Below are positions 54,468-61,630 of a stretch of DNA of 64,000 nt, in pieces (within the stretch, counting starts at the first letter, position 1; every line of letters begins with the position of its first letter). Below the pieces are notes generated by a model that was given only the letters and a program-made list of their open reading frames with translations, was not told the origin of the DNA and did no database searches. A program made the position numbers and the translations under genes. The DNA is from an uncultured Rhizobium sp. (lineage in GTDB: Bacteria > Pseudomonadota > Alphaproteobacteria > Rhizobiales > Rhizobiaceae), in contig CAMFIE010000002.1 of the NCBI GenBank assembly GCA_945952315.1, positions 310,001 through 374,000 on the forward strand, written 5' to 3'.

Positions 54468-55442
54468 ATGACCAGCATTATCACCAATTCCGGCGCTATG
54501 GCCGCACTCTCGGTTCTGCGTAACATTGACTCCAGCATGGAAACAACACAGGGCCGCATCTCCTCCGGCTATCGTGTTGCAGAAGCTTCGGACAACGCCG
54601 CCTACTGGTCGATTGCGACCACCATGCGCTCTGACAACAAGGCGCTCGGCACCGTGCAGGAAGCGCTGGGTCTTGCCGCGGCCAAGGTGGATACGGCCTA
54701 TGCAGGCCTCGATAACGCAATCGACCTGCTCTCCACCATCAAGTCCAAGCTGACGGCCGCTTCCGAACAGGGCCTGGACAAGGACAAGATCAACAAGGAA
54801 CTGACCGAGCTGAAGAACCAGCTGACGTCCGTTGCAACCTCCGCTTCCTTCTCGGGCGAAAACTGGCTCTATAACGCCTCGACTGCGGCCAACGGTCAGA
54901 AGACCATGGTGGGCTCCTTTGTCCGCAATTCCGACAACACCATCTCAATCATGACCATCAACTTCGATTCCGCGACGTCGACCCTGATCGACAAGGATAC
55001 GGCCAGCCGTGGCCTGCTGTCCAAAAGCTATTACATTACGGCTCCGGGCAACAACGGTGGCGCGAACGTCACGCACACCTATTATCTGATCAACTGCGCT
55101 GCAACCAACGGCCCGGGCCAGAACGACAAGGAAATCAAGATCGATTCGACCACCACGGCGGCCGTGATTGGCGAAATGGCCAACGCGGTGGAACAGATGC
55201 TGAAAGCGGCGACCGATGCGGCGGCGACACTCGGTGCCACCAAAACCCGTATCGATACGCAGAACACCTTCGTGAAATCGCTCTCCGACTCGATCACCCG
55301 CGGTGTGGGCCGACTGGTGGATGCGGACATGAACGAGGAATCGACCAAGCTGAAGGCCCTGCAGACGCAGCAGCAGCTGGGCATACAGTCGCTCTCGATT
55401 GCGAATTCGGCAGCGCAGAACCTGATGCAGCTCTTCCGTTAA
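54468..55442 (+). CDS. fla: Flagellin 5 (shares a 363-bp identical tract with flagellin 3)
   Basis: A 324-residue flagellin starting MTSIITNSGAMAALSVLRNID and ending AQNLMQLFR. Its first 103 residues differ from flagellin 3 (METTQGRISSGYRVAEASDN), then bases 54777-55139 are identical to flagellin 3, then they diverge again (IDSTTTAAVIGEMANAVEQM). The Cys in LINCAATNG lies inside the shared tract. ATG 54468 was chosen over the in-frame 54429 for its ribosome-binding site and alignment. Confidence 0.95.
   Translation: MTSIITNSGAMAALSVLRNIDSSMETTQGRISSGYRVAEASDNAAYWSIATTMRSDNKALGTVQEALGLAAAKVDTAYAGLDNAIDLLSTIKSKLTAASEQGLDKDKINKELTELKNQLTSVATSASFSGENWLYNASTAANGQKTMVGSFVRNSDNTISIMTINFDSATSTLIDKDTASRGLLSKSYYITAPGNNGGANVTHTYYLINCAATNGPGQNDKEIKIDSTTTAAVIGEMANAVEQMLKAATDAAATLGATKTRIDTQNTFVKSLSDSITRGVGRLVDADMNEESTKLKALQTQQQLGIQSLSIANSAAQNLMQLFR
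54777..55139 (+). repeat. 363-bp tract identical to 52295-52657 (gene conversion, copy 2)
   Basis: The second copy of the identical segment, in the same reading frame and the same position within the flagellin fold. The two copies are about 2.1 kb apart with flagellin 4 between them. Confidence 0.9.
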
Positions 55443-55464
55443 ACCGGTCTCGCGTCAACGGAGC

Positions 55465-55497
55465 AACCCGCCTGAACCCCGTGTTCAGGCGGGTTTT
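55465..55497 (+). terminator. Terminator of flagellin 5
   Basis: AACCCGCCTGAA (55465-55476) pairs with TTCAGGCGGGTT (55484-55495), 12 pairs, followed by TT. Confidence 0.85.
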
Positions 55498-55626
55498 CCG
55501 CGTTCTGAAAGTTATAAACTATTGAGATTATATATAACTTTAGAAAAATCTTATTTACAGTCAGGAAAATTAACGATAGGTTAACCATATTCCGACGGTG
55601 GCCAGCAAGAATCACTTTGGCTGGCT

Positions 55627-55704
55627 GACATGATGTCATTCCTCCGTCCCCGGTTTCCTATTCCGGAATGTCCCTTCCATCAGACGACCATCAGGGGCGA
55701 TTTC
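55627..55704 (+). promoter_or_regulatory. Flagellin leader 6: promoter element plus SD-sequestering hairpin
   Basis: GACATGA (55627-55633), 16 bases, CCGGT (55650-55654), CCGG (55663-55666), TGTCCCT (55669-55675), 17-base loop, AGGGGCG (55693-55699), five bases to the ATG. The upstream ATG at 55668 is out of frame and opens a long overlapping frame, so the conserved ATGTCCCT is unlikely to encode a conserved peptide. Confidence 0.6.
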
Positions 55705-56721
55705 ATGTCCAGCATTTTGACGAATGGCGCAGCGCTGGCTGCGCTCCAGACCTTGCGCGATACCGATACCAAACTCGAGAAGACGCAGGGCCGCATTTCC
55801 TCCGGCTACCGCGTGGGGAAAGCCGCAGACAACGCGGCCTACTGGTCTATTGCCACCACCATGCGCTCCGATGTCAGCGCGCTTTCCACCACCATGGATG
55901 CGATGGGCCTTGCCGCCGCAAAGACCGACACGACCTATGCCGGTCTCGAGCAGGCCATCGAGCTCGTCAAGACCATCAAGAGCAAGCTTGTCGCCGCCGC
56001 CGAACTGACGACGGACAAGGACAAGGTGAACAAGGAAATCATCGAGCTGAAGAACCAACTGGTTTCCGCCGCCGCCTCTTCATCCTTCTCCGGTGAAAAC
56101 TGGCTCTACAACACCTCGACCGTTGCGGTCGGCACCAAGGAAATGGTCGGCTCCTTCACCCGCAATGCGGATGGCACCATTTCCGTGCAGACGATCAATT
56201 TCGATGCTTCCAAATCGGTGCTCTGCGATAAAAGCGCGGCCGCACGTGGTCTGCTGACCGGGAGTGTAGGCGTTACCTATACGACCACGACAAACACGAA
56301 CACGACGAACGCCCAGGGTAACCCCATCCAGGTGCAGACGAACACGACGGCCGTTTCGAACTTCTTCCTTGTGAACCTCACCTCTACAACCTCGGCATCC
56401 GGGACGGAAATCACGATCAGCAGCACCACATCCGCAAACGATCTTCAGTATATGACGAACGCGGTGGAAAAGATCCTCAGCACGCTCACCGATGTGGCAT
56501 CCCAGCTCGGTGCGGTCCAGAACCGCGTGAACACCCAGAACACCTTCGTGAAGAACCTCGTGGATGTGATGCAGAAGGGCGTCGGCCGTCTCGTCGATGC
56601 GGACATGAACGAGGAATCGACCCGCCTCAAGGCCTTGCAGACGCAGCAGCAGCTCGGCATCCAGTCGCTCTCGATTGCCAATACCAACGCGGAAAACATT
56701 CTCCAGCTCTTCCGTCAGTAA
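55705..56721 (+). CDS. fla: Flagellin 6, longest of the array
   Basis: A 338-residue flagellin starting MSSILTNGAALAALQTLRDTD and ending NAENILQLFRQ. It carries about 15 extra Thr/Asn/Gln-rich residues in the central, surface-exposed region (TTTTNTNTTNAQGNP...). It also has a Cys in KSVLCDKSAAARG, where the others have LID. The C-terminus has an extra Gln, as in flagellin 9. ATG 55705 is preferred to the in-frame 55630, which would add 25 unrelated residues. Confidence 0.95.
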   Translation: MSSILTNGAALAALQTLRDTDTKLEKTQGRISSGYRVGKAADNAAYWSIATTMRSDVSALSTTMDAMGLAAAKTDTTYAGLEQAIELVKTIKSKLVAAAELTTDKDKVNKEIIELKNQLVSAAASSSFSGENWLYNTSTVAVGTKEMVGSFTRNADGTISVQTINFDASKSVLCDKSAAARGLLTGSVGVTYTTTTNTNTTNAQGNPIQVQTNTTAVSNFFLVNLTSTTSASGTEITISSTTSANDLQYMTNAVEKILSTLTDVASQLGAVQNRVNTQNTFVKNLVDVMQKGVGRLVDADMNEESTRLKALQTQQQLGIQSLSIANTNAENILQLFRQ

Positions 56722-56769
56722 GCGGCGAGCACCCCCTTTTTTTCACCTATCCGATTCAGGATTTTTATC

Positions 56770-56804
56770 TGGCCGTCTCCACCCGGAGGCGGCCAATTTT
56801 TTTT
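56770..56804 (+). terminator. Terminator of flagellin 6
   Basis: TGGCCGTCTCC-ACCC-GGAGGCGGCCA, 11 pairs with one wobble, followed by A and eight T. Confidence 0.9.
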
Positions 56805-57008
56805 AACATTTACCAGCGGGTTTTCGGGCCTGAAAAATTAAATAGTAAAAACAATGACTTGAAAGGGGTGTTTTTCTCCTGTGACGGCGCGAAATTTAAG
56901 ATGTTTGGTTAAAAAGATATTCCGACGCTTAGATGTTTATTAACCATAATCATGTCATCTACCGATCATTCGAACGGTGAAATTAATCATAAACAACGCG
57001 AATTAATT

Positions 57009-57085
57009 GGCATGATGTCGCTCACCGTTGCCGGTAAATAGTCCGGAATGTCCCTCGAAACTCCACTGCTAAAGGGGCAAGTCCT
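57009..57085 (+). promoter_or_regulatory. Flagellin leader 7: promoter element plus SD-sequestering hairpin
   Basis: GGCATGA (57009-57015), 15 bases, CCGGTAA (57031-57037), CCGG (57043-57046), TGTCCCT (57049-57055), 17-base loop, AGGGGCA (57073-57079), six bases to the ATG. The -10-like half GCCGGTAA is close to the sigma-28 -10 consensus GCCGATAA. The upstream ATG opens a 13-codon frame whose TGA overlaps the flagellin start (ATGA). Confidence 0.65.
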
Positions 57086-58048
57086 ATGACGAGCATTTTG
57101 ACAAATACCGCAGCCATGGCTGCGCTTCAGACCCTGCGTTCCATCGATATGCATATGGAGCAGACCCAGAATCGAGTTTCTTCTGGCTACCGCGTCCAGA
57201 CCGCATCCGATAACGCTGCCTACTGGTCGATTGCGACCACCATGCGCTCCGACAACAAGGCGCTTTCTGCCGTTGAAGACGCACTCGGCCTTGGTGCCGC
57301 CAAGACCGACACCGCCTATTCCGCCATGGACAGCGCCATCAGCGTTGTTTCCAACATCAAGGCGAAACTGGTGGCCGCCCGCGAACCGGGTGTGGATCGC
57401 GACAAGATCAACAAGGAAGTCACCGAACTCAAGAACCAGCTGAACTCGATCTCGATGTCGGCCTCGTTCTCCGGTGAAAACTGGCTCTACAACGACTCGA
57501 CGACCGCCGTCGGCACCAAGGAAATGGTCGGCTCGTTCGTCCGCACCTCCACCGGCTCGGTCTCGATCCAGACGCTGGAATTCGATGCCTCCAAGTCGGT
57601 GCTGATCGATACCAAGAGCGCCAGCCGCGGTCTCATCACCGTCGGCGTGCAGGTCACCCAGCCGAGCGGCACCACCACCTCGACCGCGACCTACTTCCTC
57701 TACAACGCCACCTCGACGACCGCTGCCACCGGCTCGGAAATCAAGATCTCCACGACCACCACCGATGACAACCTCGAAGGCATGATCATCGCGGTCGACA
57801 CGATCCTGAAGAACATGACCGACGCCGCCGCAACGCTCGGTGCCGCCAACAGCCGCATCGCGCTGCAGAAGGACTTCGTCAACAGCCTCACCGATGTGAT
57901 CGACAAGGGTGTGGGCCGACTGGTGGATGCGGACATGAACGAGGAATCGACCCGCCTCAAGGCACTGCAGACCCAGCAGCAGCTCGGCATCCAGGCGCTT
58001 TCCATTGCCAACGGCAACGCCCAGAACCTGCTCACGCTGTTCCGTTAA
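57086..58048 (+). CDS. fla: Flagellin 7
   Basis: A 320-residue flagellin, MTSILTNTAAMAALQTLRSID to NAQNLLTLFR. The central part VGVQVTQPSGTTTSTATYFLYN is shared at protein level with flagellins 1 and 8 but not identical in DNA. It differs from flagellin 8 at ISVVSNIKAKLVAAREPGVDRD and in the C-terminal LQKDFVNSL. No Cys. The 365-bp gap before it holds the flagellin 6 terminator and leader 7; the T/A-rich rest shows no gene. Confidence 0.95.
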   Translation: MTSILTNTAAMAALQTLRSIDMHMEQTQNRVSSGYRVQTASDNAAYWSIATTMRSDNKALSAVEDALGLGAAKTDTAYSAMDSAISVVSNIKAKLVAAREPGVDRDKINKEVTELKNQLNSISMSASFSGENWLYNDSTTAVGTKEMVGSFVRTSTGSVSIQTLEFDASKSVLIDTKSASRGLITVGVQVTQPSGTTTSTATYFLYNATSTTAATGSEIKISTTTTDDNLEGMIIAVDTILKNMTDAAATLGAANSRIALQKDFVNSLTDVIDKGVGRLVDADMNEESTRLKALQTQQQLGIQALSIANGNAQNLLTLFR

Positions 58049-58081
58049 TCCCCGCAAGGGAGACCGTTCTCCGGTCGAAGT

Positions 58082-58108
58082 CCGCGCCTTTCGGGGCGCG
58101 GGCTTTTT
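58082..58108 (+). terminator. Terminator of flagellin 7
   Basis: CCGCGCC (58082-58088) pairs with GGCGCGG (58095-58101), followed by GC and five T. Confidence 0.82.
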
Positions 58109-58261
58109 CATTTTTTCTGCCCGCGTTGCGGGCCTTTTCCGCCCTGCAAAATTCCGAAATTATTTGAAATAACAATGATGTTTCAGCAAATTTTAACGTT
58201 AATAGTATTAAGTGAAATCATTAAACGGCGGATTGACCGATAGTGTTCACAAGGTTGGTTT

Positions 58262-58340
58262 GCATGACGCTGGCTGCCGTTGCCGGTAAGTAAATCCGGT
58301 ATGTCCCTTCCATATATCTAGTCCAAAAGGGGCAGTACCA
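58262..58340 (+). promoter_or_regulatory. Flagellin leader 8: promoter element plus SD-sequestering hairpin
   Basis: GCATGA (58262-58267), 15 bases, CCGGTAA (from 58283), CCGG (58296-58299), TGTCCCT (58302-58308), 19-base loop, AGGGGCA (58328-58334), six bases to the ATG. The upstream ATG opens only a six-codon frame. AAAGGGG pairs can extend the stem by one further T-A pair. Confidence 0.65.
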
Positions 58341-59303
58341 ATGACGAGTATCATGACTAACTCTGCAGCACTTGCAGCGCTTTCCACCCTGCGTTCCATC
58401 GATATGAACATGGAAAAGACGCAGAACTCGATTTCGTCCGGCTACCGGGTCGATACCGCGAAGGATAATGCTGCTTACTGGTCGATCGCAACCACGATGC
58501 GTTCGGACAACAAGGCTCTCTCCACCGTTGAGGATGCCCTTGGTCTTGCTGCAGCGAAAACCGACACCGCCTATAGCGGTCTCGGCACGGCAATCGACGT
58601 CATCTCCCAGATCAAGGCCAAACTTGTTGCCGCCCGCGAACCGGGCGTGGACAAGGACAAGATCAACAAGGAACTGACGGAACTCAAGAACCAGCTCAAC
58701 TCGATCGCGCAGTCCGCTTCGTTCTCGGGTGAAAACTGGCTCTACAATGATTCCACGGCTGCCGCCGGCACCAAGGAAATGGTGGGTTCCTTTACCCGCA
58801 ACTCCGCCGGCACGGTTTCGATCCAGACCATCGATTACGATACGTCGAAATCGCTGCTGATCGATACCAAAAACGCAAGCCGTGGCCTTCTGACTGTCGG
58901 CGTCCAGGTGACCCAGCCGAGTGGCACCACCACTTCGACCGCCACCTACTTCCTCTACAACGCATCGTCTGCGACGGCTGCGACCGGTTCGGAAGTGAAG
59001 ATCAGCTCTACGACCACCGATGATAACCTTGAAGGTATGATCATGGCCGTGGATTCCACGCTGAAGAGCATGACGGATGCCGCAGCCACGCTCGGCGCCA
59101 CCAATGCGCGCATTCAGAACCAGAGCGATTTCGTCAAGTCTCTGACCGACGTGATCGACAAGGGTGTGGGTCGTCTGGTCGATGCCGACATGAACGAGGA
59201 GTCGACTCGCCTCAAGGCGCTGCAAACCCAGCAGCAGCTTGGTATCCAGGCGCTGTCGATCGCAAACAGCAACGCGTCCAACATCCTGCAGCTCTTCCGC
59301 TAA
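58341..59303 (+). CDS. fla: Flagellin 8
   Basis: A 320-residue flagellin, MTSIMTNSAALAALSTLRSID to NASNILQLFR. It is the closest relative of flagellin 1: both have GYRVDTAKDNAAYWSIA, LVAAREPGVDKDK, AAGTKEMVGSFTR and YFLYNASS. The 38-bp words they share differ at silent positions, so the duplication is older than the 3/5 exchange. No Cys. Confidence 0.95.
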   Translation: MTSIMTNSAALAALSTLRSIDMNMEKTQNSISSGYRVDTAKDNAAYWSIATTMRSDNKALSTVEDALGLAAAKTDTAYSGLGTAIDVISQIKAKLVAAREPGVDKDKINKELTELKNQLNSIAQSASFSGENWLYNDSTAAAGTKEMVGSFTRNSAGTVSIQTIDYDTSKSLLIDTKNASRGLLTVGVQVTQPSGTTTSTATYFLYNASSATAATGSEVKISSTTTDDNLEGMIMAVDSTLKSMTDAAATLGATNARIQNQSDFVKSLTDVIDKGVGRLVDADMNEESTRLKALQTQQQLGIQALSIANSNASNILQLFR

Positions 59304-59334
59304 GGGACGAACGCCGCGAATCAACGAAAAAAGA

Positions 59335-59363
59335 GGCCGCGTCTGCAAGGACGCGGCCTTTTT
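59335..59363 (+). terminator. Terminator of flagellin 8
   Basis: GGCCGCGTC-TGCAAG-GACGCGGCC followed by five T, 32 bases after the stop codon. The rest of the 317-bp gap to flagellin 9 is AT-rich up to 59510 and then contains leader 9. Confidence 0.9.
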
Positions 59364-59541
59364 CGCGTGAAATTTTCATAACTTTTTCAAGCGCGTCCAT
59401 ACGGGATTCGTTGAATTCATTAATATATTTTTTATAGACAATAATTTTTTCTTAATTGCGTTAACCATTTGTTAACCTTATTATTGCTAATGATTTGTTA
59501 ACAGAACGATGAGCGGGCCACCAGGGCAAAACGTGGCCGCC

Positions 59542-59620
59542 TGCATGAAGCGCTTCATCGTTACCGGTTTCTCTCTGAAATACTCCGGTATGTCCCGTCA
59601 TCTTTATGGGGCAAATGACC
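59542..59620 (+). promoter_or_regulatory. Flagellin leader 9: promoter element plus short SD-sequestering hairpin
   Basis: TGCATGA (59542-59548), 15 bases, CCGGT (59564-59568), CCGG (59585-59588), TGTCCC (59591-59596), about 11-base loop, GGGGCA (59608-59613), seven bases to the ATG. The stem is one pair shorter than in the others and the loop is the smallest. The upstream ATG is out of frame and stays open past the flagellin start. Confidence 0.6.
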
Positions 59621-60586
59621 ATGACCAGCCTTCTGACCAATACCGCCGCGATGGCGGCACTCCAGACACTTCGCACCATCGACCGAAACATGGAAACCAC
59701 GCAGGGCCGGATCTCCTCCGGTTACCGGGTGGAAACGGCATCTGACAATGCCGCCTACTGGTCGATCGCCACCACCATGCGCTCCGACAACAGCGCGCTT
59801 TCAACCGTGAAAGATGCGCTCGGCCTCGGGGCGGCAAAGACCGATACCTATTATGCGGGTCTCAATTCCGCCGTCGACGTGGTCAGCGAGATCAAGTCCA
59901 AGCTGGTCGCCGCCCGTGAACCGGGCGTGGACAAGAACAAGATCAACAAGGAAATCACCGAACTCAAGAACCAGCTGAGCTCGATCACCCAGTCGGCCTC
60001 CTTCTCCGGCGAAAACTGGCTCTACAACACCTCCACCGGCGCGCTTGGCACGAAACAGATCGTGGCCTCGTTCAACCGGGCGGCAAATGGCACGGTGGCC
60101 GTTGCAACGCTTGCCTTCGACACCACGAAATCGGTGCTGATCGATACCCAGGTGGCCTCGCGCGGCCTGCTCACCATCGGCAACCAGATCACCCAGCCGA
60201 CCGGCACCACGACCATGGTTGCCACCTATTACCTGATCAATGCCTCGGCGGCGACGGCGGCAACCGGCTCGGAAATCAAGATTTCGAGCACGACCAACAA
60301 TGACGACCTCGACGGCATGATCAGCGCCACGGAAAACATTCTGCAGGCACTGACCGACAGCGCCTCCACGCTCGGTGCAATCAACAAGCGCATCGACATG
60401 CAGGACAATTTCGTCTCCACCCTGATGGATGTGATCGACAAGGGTGTGGGGCGTCTGGTCGATGCCGACATGAACGAGGAATCGACCCGTCTCAAGGCGC
60501 TCCAGACCCAGCAGCAGCTTGGTATCCAGTCGCTGTCGATTGCCAATACCAACGCTTCCAACATCATGCAGCTCTTCCGTCAGTAA
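59621..60586 (+). CDS. fla: Flagellin 9
   Basis: A 321-residue flagellin, MTSLLTNTAAMAALQTLRTID to NASNIMQLFRQ. It has ALGTKQIVASFNRAANGTVAVATLAFDTTKSVLID in place of the MVGSF-type stretch of the others, and an extra C-terminal Gln like flagellin 6. ATG 59621 has GGGG nine bases upstream; ATG 59615 is two codons earlier but too close to it. There is no clear U-run terminator behind it; the inverted repeat at 60739-60769 is the nearest hairpin. Confidence 0.94.
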   Translation: MTSLLTNTAAMAALQTLRTIDRNMETTQGRISSGYRVETASDNAAYWSIATTMRSDNSALSTVKDALGLGAAKTDTYYAGLNSAVDVVSEIKSKLVAAREPGVDKNKINKEITELKNQLSSITQSASFSGENWLYNTSTGALGTKQIVASFNRAANGTVAVATLAFDTTKSVLIDTQVASRGLLTIGNQITQPTGTTTMVATYYLINASAATAATGSEIKISSTTNNDDLDGMISATENILQALTDSASTLGAINKRIDMQDNFVSTLMDVIDKGVGRLVDADMNEESTRLKALQTQQQLGIQSLSIANTNASNIMQLFRQ

Positions 60587-60982
60587 GCGGAAGGGCAGGC
60601 TCCCGGGCCTGACCGGAAAGACCATGGATGGTGACTGCGCCGCTTCTGAAGCCGCGCAAACCCCCGATGCTTTCCGCCCGAAACGAGCCTCGCAGAAATA
60701 CTACCCGTGCCGCCGGTCATCGGCATCTGGTAGAACCGTTGGACCGCGCACAGCCCTGGCGCGGTCCAACATCATTCATCTTCGCACAAGTTTGGGCATC
60801 TACGGTTCGGTGAAACTGCGTGAATGCAGTCCGTTCCGGCAAGGGCATCAGGCCTTTACCGGATGATCGCAACAGTTGCCGGGTTCCGTAATGAACAGGG
60901 TACCGAAAACAGCATCAGCCGCGGGGCGGCATGCCGGTTTCCGGAAAGCCTCTCGCGGGCCGGCGGAAACGGGCATGACGCC
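60587..60982 (+). other. Gap between the flagellin array and the fliH-like gene
   Basis: A 396-bp stretch. A weak hairpin CAGGC...GCCTG follows flagellin 9. The strong inverted repeat at 60739-60769 is in the middle. A 61-codon open frame (60628-60813) has no start signal or recognisable sequence and is not accepted. The promoter of the following mot operon probably lies here. Confidence 0.5.
60739..60769. repeat. Perfect 11-bp inverted repeat
   Basis: TTGGACCGCGC (60739-60749) and GCGCGGTCCAA (60759-60769) with a nine-base loop. There is no T-run on either side, so it is not an ordinary intrinsic terminator. It may be an operator or an mRNA-stabilising hairpin between the flagellins and the mot genes. 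Confidence 0.6.
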
Positions 60983-61630
60983 ATGAGTGCATCCATCGCG
61001 CGCTATCTCAAGGACTTCGGTGATCCGCAGCCGCCGCAACCGGCGGCCATGGCCTTTGATGAGCCGATGTCCTTTGGTCTCGACACGTCTTTCCAGGATG
61101 ATTTCCCGCAGATCGCCGCCGGTGGCGATGACAGCCTGCGTGAGGAAGCCTATGCCGAGGGCTACGAGGCGGCCTCGGCTGCCCTCGCGCTCCAGCATCA
61201 GCAGGAGATGGACGCATTGCGTCGCCACATGAGCGAGGAGATGGAGACTCTGCGGCAGAGTTTCGAGGCGGAAGCGGCAAGCCGTATCCGTGACGGGCTG
61301 CGTGCGATGGCACAGGAAATTGCCGGGCGCATCGCAGACGAAGCCGCAGCCTGCCTTGCCCCTCTCGTGCACGAGGAGATTGCCGAAAAGGCGGTGGCAG
61401 ATCTCGCTGTCCTCATCCGCGAGGCCATTCTGGAAGGGGAGGCGGGCACGATCATCGTTAAGGGTCCATTGTCCCTCTTCAATATTTTAGCAACCGAAAT
61501 GGGCGATGATGCATCCATGCTTCGCCATGTCGAAGCGGCGGATCTGGACCTGACGGTGGAAATTGCCGGGTCGGTCCTCGTAACCCGATTGTCGGCCTTT
61601 GCCGCTAGCCTGAAGAAAGTTCTGGAATGA
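60983..61630 (+). CDS. FliH-like flagellar assembly protein (candidate)
   Basis: A 215-residue cytoplasmic protein. REEAYAEGYEAASAAL (about residues 50-65) matches the AYxEGYxxG pattern of FliH. It is followed by a coiled coil (LQHQQEMDALRRHMSEEMETLRQSFE), then a globular end with AVADLAVLIREAILEGE, TIIVKGPLSLFNIL and ADLDLTVEIAGSVLVTRLSAFAASLKKVLE, which has the layout of FliH/V-ATPase stator E. FliH holds FliI at the export gate, and no other fliH is in this cluster. ATG 60983 was chosen over a longer frame from 60824. It overlaps motB by four bases. The assignment is structural inference. Confidence 0.6.
   Translation: MSASIARYLKDFGDPQPPQPAAMAFDEPMSFGLDTSFQDDFPQIAAGGDDSLREEAYAEGYEAASAALALQHQQEMDALRRHMSEEMETLRQSFEAEAASRIRDGLRAMAQEIAGRIADEAAACLAPLVHEEIAEKAVADLAVLIREAILEGEAGTIIVKGPLSLFNILATEMGDDASMLRHVEAADLDLTVEIAGSVLVTRLSAFAASLKKVLE

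Noticed and set aside
55668-56096. 142-codon frame overlapping flagellin 6, starting at the leader ATG
   Set aside because: It is out of frame with the flagellin, and the corresponding frames in other leaders stop early or use other frames, so no peptide is conserved.
49499-60586. Flagellin array considered as a CRISPR-like or transposon-borne repeat
   Set aside because: The repeated units are full genes with diverged coding sequence; no short direct repeats with spacers, transposase or target-site duplications are seen.
60628-60813. 61-codon frame between flagellin 9 and the fliH-like gene
   Set aside because: No ribosome-binding site, no recognisable sequence, and it crosses the strong inverted repeat.
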